A DNA stretch of 64,000 bases from Leclercia adecarboxylata (GTDB lineage Bacteria; Pseudomonadota; Gammaproteobacteria; Enterobacterales; Enterobacteriaceae), in NCBI GenBank assembly GCA_901472455.1, contig LR590464.1, positions 4,340,001 through 4,404,000 on the forward strand. Direction: 5' to 3'. The position numbers and the translations under genes were made by a program. Positions 53,987 through 64,000 of the stretch are shown here, one piece after another. Each line of letters starts with the position of its first letter. Positions within the stretch are counted from its first letter, which is position 1. The notes below the pieces were generated by a model, which saw nothing but the letters and a program-made list of their open reading frames with translations, was not told where the DNA came from and searched no databases.

Positions 53987-56289
53987 TCACATCGTGTGGG
54001 TGAAGGTACGGGAGATCACATCCTGCTGTTGCTCGCGCGTCAGGGCGTTAAACCGCACTGCATAGCCCGAGACGCGGATCGTCAGGTTCGGGTAGTTCTC
54101 AGGATGTGCAATCGCATCCATCAGCATCTCCCGGTTCATGACATTGACGTTCAGATGCTGCCCTCCTTCGACAGACGCTTCATGATGGAAGTAACCGTCC
54201 AGCAAGCCCACCAGGTTGGTTTTGCGCACCCCTTCGTCTTTGCCCAGCGCCTGCGGCACAATGGAGAAAGGTATACGAGATACCGTCTTTGGCGTAGGTG
54301 AACGGCAGCTTCGCCACGGAGGTCAGTGAGGCCACAGCGCCCTTGCGGTCGCGCCCGTGCATCGGGTTGGCCCCTGGCGCAAACGGCGTGCCGCCACGAC
54401 GACCATCCGGCGTGTTCCCGGTCTTTTGACCGTACACCACGTTGGAGGTAATGGTCAGGATCGACTGCGTCGGCACCGCATTGCGGTACGTCGGCAGGGC
54501 CTGGATCTTCTTCATAAAACGCTCAACCAGGTCGCAGGCAATACTGTCCACGCGGTCATCGTTGTTGCCGTACTGGGGGTACTCGCCTTCGATGACGAAA
54601 TCGACCGCCAGCCCCGTGTGGTCGCGCACCGGTTTGACGGTCGCGTATTTGATAGCGGACAGGGAATCCGCGGCCACGGAAAGGCCAGCCATGCCGCACG
54701 CCATGGTGCGATGCCACATCGCGGTCGTGCAGCGCCATCAATGAGGCTTCGTAACTGTATTTGTCGTGCATATAGTGGATCAGGTTCAGGGCACTGACGT
54801 ACTGCACTGCCAGCCAGTCCATAAAGTGATCCAGACTCGCCATGACGGTGTCGTAGTCCAGCACGTCGTCCAGCAGCGGCGCGGTTTTCGGGCCGACCTG
54901 GATTTTCAGCTTCTCATCTACCCCGCCGTTAATGGCGTACAGCAGCGTTTTTGGCCAGGTTTGCGCGTGCGCCAAAGAACTGCATCTGCTTGCCGATCAC
55001 CATCGGGCTGACGCAGCAGGCGATGGCGTAATCATCGCTGTCAAAATCCACCCGCATGAGATCGTCGTTTTCGTACTGCAATGACGACGTGGCGATCGAC
55101 ATCCCGGAGGCGTATTTCTTAAAGGCGATCGGCAGCCGTTCGGACCACAGGATGGTCAGGTTCGGCTCAGGTGCAGGCCCCATAGTGTGGAGCGTGTGCA
55201 GGTAGCGGAACGACGTTTTTGCTGACCAGCGTGCGGCCATCCAGCCCCATCCCGCCGATCACCTCCGTCGCCCAGATCGGATCCCCCGAGAACAGCGTGT
55301 CGAACTCCGGGGTGCGCAGGAAGCGCACCATGCGGATCTTCATGATGAAGTGGTCGATCAGCTCCTGGGCCTGGATCTCATTCAGCCGCCCTGCCTGCAT
55401 GTCGCGTTCAATATAGATATCGAGGAAGGTGGCCGTGCGGCCCAGCGACATCGCCCCACCGTTCTGCGATTTCACCGCCGCGAGGTAGGCGAAGTAGAGC
55501 CACTGCACCGCCTCCTGCGCGTTCATGGCCGGACGGGAGATGTCGTATCCGTAGCTTGCCGCCATCTGCTGGATTTGGATCAGGGCACGTTTATGCTCGG
55601 CTAACTCCTCCCGCAGGCGGATCGTCGCCTCCAGATCTTCCCCGCGCTCCAGGCGGGGCTGAAGATCGGCAAATTGCAGTTCACGTTCGCGCACCAGATA
55701 ACTGATGCCGTACAGCGCCACCCGGCGATAGTCGCCAATGATACGCCCGCGACCGTAGCCATCCGGCAGGCCGGTGAGGACACCCGATTTGCGACCAGCG
55801 CATCATCTCTGGCGAATAGACGTCAAAAACGCCCTGATTGTGGGTTTTACGCAGATGGGTGAACAGGTATTCGAACTGCGGATCCATTTCACGGCCATAG
55901 GCTTCAAACCGAGCTGCGGATCATATTGATCCCGCCGTAAGGATGCAGCGCCCGCTTGAGCGGCTTATCCGTTTGCAGACCGACCACTTTTTCGCGTTCT
56001 TTATCGATATAGCCCGGCCCGTGCGCGGTGATGGTGGTTGCCACGTTGAGGTCAAAGTCCACTGGCGCATGGGTGGCATTTTCCTGACGGATGCCTTCCA
56101 TGACCTTCTGCCACAGCGCCGTAGTGGCAGGCGTCGCCGGGGCCAGGAAGGCTTCGTCGCCTTCATAAGGGGTATAGTTATGCTGAATGAAATCGCGCAC
56201 GTTAATGCTGTTTTGCCAGTCGTTACCGCAAAAGCCGGCCCACGCGTCGCTGTAGGGGGGCGACACGGGTATCAATCGTTACCCTTCAT
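53987..56289 (-). CDS. tdcE: TdcE, 2-ketobutyrate/pyruvate formate-lyase, frameshifted
   Basis: Glycyl-radical enzyme (PFL4) that cleaves 2-ketobutyrate to propionyl-CoA and formate. Active-site cysteine pair in DDYAIACCVSPM, glycyl-radical loop RVSGYAVRFNAL near the C-terminus. Correcting two shifts near 56284 and 56259 (an extra G, and six C for five) gives MKVTIDTRVAPYSDAW from the ATG at 56289, as in E. coli. Other shifts lie near 55915, 55785, 55205, 54955, 54720 and 54270. About 764 residues. Confidence 0.94.
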
Positions 56290-56304
56290 AATGTTCTCTC
56301 TGTA

Positions 56305-57513
56305 TCAGGCGTACGCCGCAGCCAGACCAACCTCTCCCAGACGGAGGGCATCCAGCGCGATCATTTTTCTTCGTTAGTGGGGATCACTGCGCAAACCACC
56401 CGGGAGGCCGCGGCGGTGATCACCCGCTCGCCTTCGCTGTTTGGCTGGGCATTTCGGTTGCGATCCAGTTCGATCCCGAACACGTGCAGATGGTCTGTGA
56501 GCAGCTGGCGGATGAGCACCGAGTTTTCACCAATTCCGCCGGTAAAGATGATGCCGTCCAGCCGGTGCAGGGAGGCGGCATGCCCGGCGATGTGGCGCGC
56601 GATACGGTGGACAAAGACCTCAATCGCCAGCCGGGCGCGTGCGTGCCCGTCGTGCCAGGCTTTTTCCAGCGTTCGCAGGTCAGAGGAGAGGCCGGAAATC
56701 CCGAGCAAAACCAGACTCTTTATTAACGACGCGCCCGAGATCCTCCAGCGACTGCCCGGTTTGTTGGGCAATCCACGTTATCGCGCCGAAATCGACATCG
56801 CCGCTGCGCGTGCCCATCATCAGCCCTTCCAGCGGGGTCATGCCCATTGAGGTATCGACGCTCTGCCCGTTACGCACGGCACAGACAGAGGCCCCGTTGC
56901 CAAGATGGGCGATGACCAGGCCACTGTCTTCCGCCGGGAGATCCAGTAACTCCTGCGCCTGCCGGGCAACATAGCGGTGCGACGTGCCGTGGAAACCATA
57001 CCGGCGCACGCCCAGTTCCTCGAAATAGCGGTACGGCAGCCCATACAGATAGGCCTGAGGCGGCAGCGTCTGATGAAAACTGGTGTCAAACACCGCCACC
57101 TGCTGTACGCCCGGAAATAAGTGCTGTGCTGCTTCTACGCCGCTGAGGTTGGCATAGTTGTGCAGCGGAGCCAGGGGGGAAACCCGCCGGATCTGTTCAA
57201 TAACCGTTTCGGTGATGAGGGTGGACTCGCTAAAGAGGCTGCCGCCGTGGGCGATGCGGTGGCCAATTAAGGCCACGCTGCTCATCAGATCGCGCTTTTC
57301 CAGCTCAAGGGCGATGGCTGCCAGCGCCCCTTCGTAGTCCTTGCGAGCCAGATTCACTGGCTCGCCCCCATTCACGGAAATAAAGGCGTTCTCTGTGTTC
57401 ACGCCGTCCGCCAGCCCCGTCACCAGCGCATCGCAGCTTGCCGCATCCAGCACCGAGAACTTCACCGAAGACGATCCACAGTTAATTACCAATACCACCG
57501 GAAATTCAATCAT
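56305..57513 (-). CDS. tdcD: TdcD, propionate/acetate kinase, frameshifted
   Basis: Acetokinase-family enzyme making ATP from propionyl-phosphate, the energy-yielding step of the pathway. N-terminal NCGSSSVKFSVLD, ATP and substrate blocks GFHGTSHRYVARQA, HLGNGASVCAV, FTGGIGENSVLIR. Shifts near 56703 (NKESG-LLGISG) and 56364 (one A short, giving a premature stop after TNEEK). The corrected protein ends GLAAAYA, about 402 residues. Next to tdcE by 15 bases. Confidence 0.94.
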
Positions 57514-57543
57514 GTCATTACTCCGCTCTTCCTGAGCCTTAAA

Positions 57544-58877
57544 TCAGAACAGTTTGTAGACGATATTCAGGATGGTCAGCAGCCCCACCAGGGTGACGAA
57601 AATGTTCTCGGTTCTGCCTTTGTACTTCGCCAGCGCAGGCGTTTTGCGGATGGCATACATCGGCAGCAGGCACAGCAGAGAGGCGATAATCGGCGCGCCC
57701 ATGGCTTCGATCAGGTCGAGAATGTTCGGGTTGGCGTAAGCCACAATCCAGGTGGACCCCATGATGAAAATCATGCTGATGGTGTTCAGTTTGCCGACGG
57801 AGACTTTTTTCTTGTCGCCCTTGTAGCCAAACTTCAGTACCAGGCCGTTCAGCCCTTCCAGCGTGCCCAGGTAGTGGCCGAAGAAGGATTTAAAGATGGC
57901 CACCAGCGCGATGATCGATGCGCCGTATTCCAGCACGGTGGCGAAGGTTGATTTGGTGCCGGACAGCGAGGCAAAGTGGTTTGCCAGATAGGAGAGCACC
58001 GGAATGTTCTGTGCTTTGGCTTCCGCCATGTTCTGCGGAGAGAGGGTAAACAGGCAGCTAAAGGCGAAGAACATTACCACCGCCACCATCAGCATGCTGG
58101 CGCGGCCGATAATTTTGGAACATTTCTGCTCGGTAAAGTCTTTGCCGAACTCCCCTTCGTACTCTTCACGCTTCGAGACCACAAACGAGGAGACGATAGG
58201 TGAGAAGTTAAAGGAGAAGACCATGATGGAGATCCCCAGCCAGACGGTGACCAGGATGCCATCGTGGCCGGTAAAGGAGATGTCGCTCAGGTTCACCTGA
58301 TCGATGACCGCAGAGTTCCAGTAGGGGATCAGCGACAGCGAAATCAGCACCAGGCTGGCAATGAACGGGAACACCAGCCAGCTCATCACTTTCACCATCA
58401 GGTCTTTACCAAACCAGATAACAAACGCCATCAGCAGCAGCAGGAACAGGGCGACAAAGCCACGGTTCAACGCAGGCATCTGGAGTTGGTTTTCCCAGAA
58501 GGTCATAAAAGTGTTGGTAATAGTGACGCCGTAGATCCACAGCAGTGGGCAAATGGCAAAGAAGTAGAGGAAGGTGATCACCACCCCGCCGGTTTTACCG
58601 AAGTGCTCTTCCACCGTCTCGGTGATATTCCCGGACGGATTGCTGCCGGACAGGCACAAACGCGCCAGCGCCCGGTGGCAGTAAAAGGCGATAGGATAGG
58701 CCAGCACCAGCATCAGTAAAATGGGGATCAGGCCGCCAAAACCCGGCGCGGATAGGGAAGAACAGCACCCCTGCGCCAATGGCCGTACCGAACAGCCCGA
58801 GGGTCCAGGTGGTATCGGATTTCCGCCAGGAGGAAGGTTTTTGTCTGCCCAATGATAATGCTTTCAGTATTGCTCAT
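57544..58877 (-). CDS. tdcC: TdcC, threonine/serine:H+ symporter, frameshifted
   Basis: HAAAP-family proton symporter that imports threonine and serine under anaerobic conditions. The ATG at 58877 (MSNTESIIIGQTK) needs one A removed from a run near 58842 and one shift near 58740 to read TTWTLGLFGTAIGAGVLFFP. Eleven helices; the rest is intact (57544-58740). About 443 residues. AGGACCTCC precedes the start, 11 bases after tdcB. Confidence 0.94.
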
Positions 58878-58888
58878 AGGAGGTCCTT

Positions 58889-59883
58889 TCAGGCATCAAC
58901 TAAGCCAGTGATGTGTGAAACGCGGGAGAGATCGATATTGCCGCCGGAAATAATGCTCACGGTTTTGCGGCCCTGAATGTAGTGATCCAGCTTGCCGCTC
59001 AATAGCGCAGCGGTAGCCAGGGCACCTGCACCTTCCGGTGACCACTTTGTTTACGCTGGATGAGGGGCGATCATGCTGTTGCGAATATCGTCTTCGCTCA
59101 CCAGCACAATGTCGTCCACTAATTCCTGCACAATTTCGAACGTTAATTTGCCCGGGCGGGAAACATCGCAGCCGTCGGCTAATGTTCCGGCCGGTGCGGT
59201 GGTTCATGATTTCACCGGCAGAATAAGAAGAGGCCATACCGTGAACATTTTCAGCCTGCACGCCGATAATATTGATGGTTGGATTAATGGATTTAATAGC
59301 GGTGGCAATCCCGGCAATTAACCCGCCGCCGCCGATGGGCACAATGACGTTATCCACGTCGTACAGATCTTCCAGAATTTCCAGACCAATAGTGCCCTGC
59401 CCGGCAATGACCAGCGCATCATCGTAAGGGAGGAATGAAAATACGCCCTTCCATCTCGACAATTTCACTCACTTTGGCAATGGTGTCGTTGAAGTTGTCA
59501 CCATGGAGCACCACTTCCGCCGAATAATCGCGGGTGGCCGCGACTTTGGATTTTGGGGCACCCTTCGGCATCACCACTTTTCCGTCGATACCCAACATGG
59601 CGCAGGAGAGCGAAACGCCCTGTGCGTGGTTCCCAGCGGAACAGGCCACTACCCCTTTGCGTCTTTCGGCCTCGGTCAGCGAACTTAATTTATTAAACGC
59701 GCCGCGGATCTTAAAGGAGCCGGTACGCTGCATATTTTCAAACTTCAGGTATATTTCGCCCTTACAACGTTCGCTTAAATAATTTGAGCGCGGCATACCG
59801 GTTTTATAAATTCGTCCTGCAAGGCGTTTACGTGCAGTTTGTATATCTTCAAGCGTTACCGGGAGTTGATAAGTAATGTGCAT
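58889..59883 (-). CDS. tdcB: TdcB, catabolic threonine dehydratase, frameshifted
   Basis: PLP-dependent deaminase converting threonine to 2-ketobutyrate, AMP-activated. PLP lysine 58 in TGSFKIRGA; glycine-rich phosphate loop VPIGGGGLIAG. Start MHITYQLPVTLEDIQ. Shifts near 59440, 59185 and 59040 (the last two spoil the region DGCDVSRPGK to HPAVNKVVTEGAG). About 329 residues after correction, ending THITGLVDA-like. Confidence 0.94.
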
Positions 59884-59983
59884 AAAACCCTCTTAATAAG
59901 CGTTAATATTTTTAAGCAACGTTCAGCCGTGGACGAATGCGTTAACATTCGCCAGATGCGTAACAGTTAAATTGTTCGGTTAA

Positions 59984-60923
59984 TTATTCAGCCATGATCG
60001 GCTGCTTTCGTCGTTCACTATTTTGTGCGGAATATTGCTTCGCTAATTCCACTAAGACCGACGCTGATTTTTTAATACGGTAATTTTTCGACCACACCGC
60101 CGCATAGCGTGCAATGGGTAATTCCTCTTCAACAGGCAGCACCACAAACTGATCCGAACCGAAGGGGGCAATCATGTCACGCGGGATCACCGTGAGGTAA
60201 TCAGCATTCAGCACCAGGTTATAGATAGTGACCACGAATCGGTCTGGACAATGTTTTCAATGCTGATGTGGTTGTTCTGGAGGGTCGTTAAGAGTTCTTT
60301 GTAGTAGCCCATGTCGGTTTGCGGCATCACCCACTGTTCGTGCGTGAGTGGATGCCAGGGTTGTCGGGCCGGTGCATGTTCGTGTTTTACTGGCCACCAG
60401 CACGAACTCGGATTCAAACAGCGGCTCCACGTGCAGATCCTGTAACAGCATCTCATCGCTCAACGTACCGATGGCGAAATCCAGCCGTCCGTCACGGATA
60501 GCGGGCAGGAAGGAGGAGAGCTGCGCTTCAAACATCGAGACACGGGCTTTGGGGAACACTTCCTTGAACTTTTTGATCATGCTGGGAGAGGAACGTAAAG
60601 CCAATCAGCGACGGGTAACCGAAGGAGACGTCGATAACGGTGCTGAAGCTCAGGGTGTTCATTTCGCTGACCATATTCTTCATTTCGCGGGTAATGGATT
60701 CGGAGTAAGCGAGTAGGGTCTGCCCGGCGCTGGTTAAGGTCACACCCGTGTTCTTCCGCACAATCAGCTCAACGCCAAAGTAAGATTCGATATCGTTGAT
60801 GATTTTGCTGACGGCGGGCTGCGTCAGGCCCAGTTGCCTCGCCGCAGATCCGATGGAGCCACTTTTAATGACTTCCTGAAATACGACGAGGTGCTGTGTC
60901 TTCGGTAGAATAATAGTGTTCAT
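59984..60923 (-). CDS. tdcA: TdcA, LysR activator of the tdc operon, frameshifted
   Basis: LysR-type activator that turns on tdcABCDE when oxygen is absent. HTH: FQEVIKSGSIGSAARQLGLTQPAV. Effector domain pieces SSFLPAIRDGRLDFAIGTL, VEPLFESEFVLVASK and VVTIYNLVLNADYLTVIPRD. Shifts near 60585, 60385, 60345 and 60238. About 312 residues. First gene of the operon; 100 AT-rich bases separate it from tdcB. Confidence 0.93.
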
Positions 60924-61537
60924 TATATTCTGCGCTTATTTCCTTATCCCGATGAAGAATTCTACCCATTATTGATAACGGGGGGTATGTGCTGTTACTC
61001 CACAAATTAATTTTCCACGTCCATTACATCTTTAAATAAATCACACAAACCATTTATAAAACATATAGTTAACTATAATTAAATCACGATATTGCCTGAT
61101 ATCGATCAACAAAAACCGACAAGATAACTTTATTTTATGGCGATAACTGAAGGTGCTTAAATGCAATTTTAAATCATAATAAAGGCGAAGTTTCAGGCAA
61201 TAAAAGCGTAATTATTCGCCATTTTCTTAATTAAAAAACGATGCAATTTTTAAAATAAAACAATAATCGAAGGAATATTGAGGGATAAAGGGTGCCGCGC
61301 ATCACATTATTCATCTCGTGAATGCATTCAATATGAATATACGGTTAATGAATATTAAAAGAAGACACAAGCAGGCAACAAATATCTAACACTGCAAAAC
61401 GTCTGCTTCATAGTGATTAATGTCACCTGTCAGGCATCTATTTTTAAGTGTGTAGTGGCATTTGGACAAAAAGCAGTGAAATGTGCTTATCGTCGCAAAT
61501 TTAATAATTCGTTCTGCTTGCAGGGTTGCCTCAGAAA
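60924..61537. promoter_or_regulatory. AT-rich tdc promoter region, no tdcR seen
   Basis: Over 600 bases of strongly AT-rich DNA without a credible gene, the kind of region bound by IHF and H-NS in front of tdcA. A TCACA half-site at 61041 could belong to a CRP site. No open frame resembling E. coli tdcR is found. Confidence 0.5.
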
Positions 61538-61563
61538 GCAAAAACCCCGCCGAAGCGGGGTTT
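61538..61563 (-). terminator. rnpB terminator
   Basis: Minus-strand AACCCCGC-TTCG-GCGGGGTTTTTGC, a tetraloop hairpin with T tract, of the type that ends rnpB in enterobacteria. Confidence 0.85.
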
Positions 61564-61600
61564 GGTTGAAGAAGTTGAAGCTGACCGATAAGCCGGGTTC
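61564..61600 (-). ncRNA. rnpB: 3'-terminal fragment of rnpB (RNase P RNA)
   Basis: GAACCCGGCTTATCGGTCAG (61600 to 61581 on the minus strand) equals the 3' end of RNase P RNA and is followed by a terminator in the right place. The expected 350 bases of rnpB should lie at 61601-61950 but are absent: that DNA encodes a CPCC-type protein. So only the end of rnpB is here. It may be the attachment-site half left by an inserted element, or one of the downstream 3'-end repeats known next to E. coli rnpB. Confidence 0.75.
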
Positions 61601-61687
61601 GTTCAAGCATACGTCAGGCATCTGCGGCGCTGGGATTGTCTTGTGCCACAGACTGTATCTCTCACTTTATGTAACAGATAAAACAGG

Positions 61688-61951
61688 TTAACAAGCAAAA
61701 GGAAGGGCGGAATTAAGCCCAGCCATTCGCTCACGGATAAGATCCATCAAAGCAGAGCTAACATACCTTTCAGCCTTGCCGGAATGCTCGCGCGCTTCGT
61801 TTAAACTCAAAACATTAGCCCCGCCTTTGTAGTCAGGTTCTTCAGCCTGAACAGGATCATCTTCCCAATTGAAAACCGGGCGAATCTCATAACTCTCCTT
61901 TCCGGGGAATTCATACTGACAGCAGCAAGGGCACGAGTGTTTATGAGCCAT
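61688..61951 (-). CDS. CPCC-family cysteine-rich small protein, degenerate
   Basis: About 87 residues, Cys_rich_CPCC family by its layout: N-terminal CPCC (KHSCPCCCQYEF), then EIRPVFNWEDDPVQAEEPDY and GGANVLSLNEARE, the family core. In typical members the second motif is ICPVCxWEDD; here it reads IRPVFNWEDD, so both cysteines of the second pair are gone and a zinc site could not form in the usual way. GGTGGAG lies upstream. It sits behind a toxin and its immunity-like gene, where such proteins often occur. Confidence 0.72.
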   Translation of the reverse strand: MAHKHSCPCCCQYEFPGKESYEIRPVFNWEDDPVQAEEPDYKGGANVLSLNEAREHSGKAERYVSSALMDLIRERMAGLNSALPFAC

Positions 61952-61956
61952 CAATT

Positions 61957-62211
61957 TTAAATTTCTCCACCTGAAATCTGAAAATCCAGATCTTCCTGAT
62001 AGAATTTTTTACTTAAAATACCTTCAATAGCTCTAACCTTTTGGTCAGTAAGGTTCCAGCCTCCAAGCCCAGCCACAAAATCGTTATAGTCTTCTTCGGT
62101 CCACCCCATGACTTTACTAATCTCGGGAAGTTTTTCTTTAGGCACTTCAACCTCAAAAACAAGTAGTTCATCTACACGATCAAATGCATCAACAGTATAA
62201 ATAATTGTCAT
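61957..62211 (-). CDS. Immunity-like small protein (DUF7683-type)
   Basis: 84 residues, acidic (TIIYTVDAFDRVDELLVFEV, then KVMGWTEEDYNDF and KAIEGIL-like helix, ending FYQEDLDFQISGG). The overall layout, Y-x-EAFD, MGW and a terminal FYxxxxDFQ, fits DUF7683 proteins that accompany pyocin-S-type effectors; that assignment is from memory of the family. Its ATG overlaps the toxin stop (ATGA), which supports an immunity role. It does not resemble cloacin-type E3 immunity. Confidence 0.7.
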   Translation of the reverse strand: MTIIYTVDAFDRVDELLVFEVEVPKEKLPEISKVMGWTEEDYNDFVAGLGGWNLTDQKVRAIEGILSKKFYQEDLDFQISGGEI

Positions 62212-63746
62212 TTCTCAACCCTTCTTGTTGGATCTGCCGGTTTGGTCTGCTCTCCTGATACAGGATCAAATTCCCCGAGATGATTTCTACCTGAACGATC
62301 ATACATTTTCAACTGTACCGTGCTGGGAATCCCACTCAAAAATGCGTCCTTTAGAATCCTTCCATCTTGAACGTAAAGTTCCCCCTCCTTTTACTGGTGT
62401 TCTTTCTTAGCCGTTTTTGCATCTGGAAAAGCGGGTAATGGCGGAGTTACCTCGTGGCGCTACATGGTATTTGTGATCCGCATTTAGATAGATATAAATC
62501 GGCGGGATGTCTGACACTGCAGGATCAGAATGTAATCCGCGAAGCTCTTCTCATCCGGGGCCGGAGTGGTCGTTGTTGCGATGCGGCTATCATCCGGTAG
62601 CGGGTCAACAGGTATTGCCCCCGATAGCCTTGGCGGTGTCTGGTTGCCTGTGTTTGACGGCGTGTTGACGTCAGAATGATCTGGAGTCCAGATGATGGTT
62701 ACCGACTTTTCTTCCTCAGTGGCAAAGGTGTACGCCTCATAGCGGCGGTCCCATTCCATCTTGCGGACACGCACCATATCCTTACCCGGTGGCGTGTGGT
62801 ATCCATGCGGAACGGGATGTCCGTTGCTGCTATCCTCCCATGTAAAGCGGACACGCGAGGGAGCTTCACGCATCTGTGCAAGGCGCATACGGTCAATGAA
62901 GTCCTGTTCTCCTTCATTGAGTTTGCCGGGCATCATGCCTACCAGGAATCCGGCAACGGAGGCTCCAACGCCACCAGCGGCAATTTCCGTACCTTGTACC
63001 GCCCACGTCCCATAAGTAGCAAAACGTCCGGCAACCTGTTCAAGAACGCCAGCGCCTGCGGTGGCTGTCTGTGCTCTGCTCGCACTGGCAGCAGCTGCAA
63101 CAGCGGCCTGATATTGTATCTCTTCATGATTGCCGTTTAACCACTTATACAGGGCGCTGCGCTTCTTCGGTTTTGAGATATCTTCGGGCGCTGGCGGCTT
63201 TTTCTTCGCCGTCTGTGCATGTTGTGGTGCATCAAAATCTATTGCGGCATCAGCAGCAGGTGCTGCCCGGAAAAGCCCCATTTCCGCAAAATTGGTGTGC
63301 GGCTCCTGCTGCTTTCCTGCATCAGTATTCCCTGTGCCGCGCTCGCGGGATTTAGCAAAGACAGGAACAGGTAATAGTGCAGCCCGGCTGACTACTGGCG
63401 ACAAATGTGAGGAAACGACTGTCGATGGTGTCGTTGCTACCACCGGTGAAAACATTCTGGATTCGCTGAGCGAGTCATAGGCTTGTACGGTTATCTGCGG
63501 GATTATTTTTGCATTGCACGGGCAACTACTGAAACTGTGCAGACTGCCTGCAACAAGGCGACCATCCGTTTTAATCCATCCAATGCCACCGACTATGCGG
63601 TATATATTGCCATCTTTACCACACGATACCCGGTCACCCATCCGCGCAATAGAAGTGCCATTGGTTCGCCGGTTAGGTGCTCCGTCCAATATGCGTCCCC
63701 CACACGTGGTAGGATCGTACATATGGAGGATGTATCCCTTTGCCAT
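62208..63746 (-). CDS. PAAR / pyocin-S / colicin-E3-type RNase effector, frameshifted
   Basis: Predicted type VI secretion effector of about 512 residues. Residues 1-85 are a PAAR tip domain (GGRILDGAPNRRTNGTSIAR, VAGSLHSFSSCPC); a linker and glycine/alanine-rich membrane-like segment (about 220-270) follow; then a pyocin S domain (RFTWEDSSNGHPVPHGYHTP). The C-terminus, recovered after shifts near 62520, 62400 and 62315, is a cytotoxic RNase with EWDSQHGTVE (Asp, His, Glu in the spacing of colicin E3 catalytic residues) and HLGEFDPVSGEQTKPADP. It would cut 16S rRNA. AGGGAG lies before the start. Confidence 0.85.
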
Positions 63747-63937
63747 AACTCCCTCTACTTAAAATGTATTAACGCTAATGTACTATTCATTGTATGAACA
63801 ATAACCTTTCACAAAAATTGGCTTTTTCAGAAAATGAAACTTTATTTCAAATAATCTTTCTGTGAATGTTTTAGCGCAATTCATTCAGCTCGAAAAATAT
63901 TAGGTTGTAGTCAAGAGCAGTTGGTGAGACGAAACCA

Positions 63938-64000
63938 TGTTAAACAAACATGCTAACAGCAGAATGAAGTGGTACGCCGCTTCAGGATATGCACACGGCT
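63938..64000 (+). CDS. Possible start of an ORF running off the window
   Basis: ATG at 63938 opens a frame, MLNKHANSRMKWYAASGYAHG, still open at the end of the window, with GGTGAG 9 bases upstream. Only 21 codons are visible, so no function can be given. Divergent from the effector. Confidence 0.35.

Noticed and set aside
61413..61691. 92-codon plus-strand frame over the rnpB fragment
   Set aside because: It reads through the rnpB end and terminator; the sequence is explained by the RNA gene.

Overview
The window looks like chromosome of an enterobacterium close to Enterobacter, Lelliottia or Kosakonia. The gene order from yqjH to tdcA follows the Escherichia coli backbone (yqjH-yqjI, aer-patA, fadH, rlmG, ygjP, ygjR, alx, sstT, uxaCA, exuT, exuR, yqjA-mzrA-yqjCDEK-yqjF-yqjG, yhaH, yhaJ/yhaK, cyuAP, tdcABCDE). 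REP pairs and an ERIC element, both typical of the family, are present. The genus is inferred from gene content only.

Layout. 1-11067 (minus strand): a type I cellulose operon, bcsO-Q-A-B-C-D-Z, marked by bcsD and a Pro/Ala-rich bcsO. bcsZ runs off the left edge. 11475-13185: an orphan small ORF and a coiled-coil J-domain protein. 13186-18144: the yqjH/yqjI iron-nickel pair, an extra chemoreceptor and the aerotaxis receptor Aer; both receptors have good sigma-28 promoters. 18576-21375: patA (putrescine catabolism, with a sigma-54-like promoter) and a divergent XRE-cupin regulator / B3-B4 protein pair. 21475-29987: a complete AI-2 quorum-sensing locus (lsrACDBFG against lsrR-lsrK) in the interval where E. 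coli carries ebg/ygjIJK. 29975-32710: fadH, bracketed by two copies of an inverted-ended, GC-rich repeat. 32736-44088: rlmG, an ERIC, ygjP, ygjR, the alx manganese/pH riboswitch and alx, sstT, and the hexuronate regulon. 44440-50940: an envelope-stress and stationary-phase cluster, all intact. 50979-60923: cysteine catabolism (cyuPA) and anaerobic threonine degradation (tdcABCDE, without tdcF and tdcG). 61538-64000: a 3-prime remnant of rnpB with its terminator, followed by foreign DNA carrying a PAAR / pyocin-S / colicin-E3-type ribosomal RNase effector, a small immunity-like protein and a degenerate CPCC-family protein.

The main caveat is sequence quality. About 30 genes contain one or more single-base frameshifts, most of them in short homopolymer runs, and they hit conserved housekeeping and catabolic genes without preference. 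I read these as sequencing or assembly errors, so each such gene is annotated as one full-length CDS with the shift positions noted, not as a pseudogene. Coordinates of shifts are approximate to a few bases.

The most distinctive biology is at the right end: an effector island that appears to have landed in the 3-prime end of the RNase P RNA gene. Its immunity-like gene does not resemble the classical colicin E3 immunity protein. The second point is the repeat family around fadH, one copy of which supplies the stop codon of lsrK.
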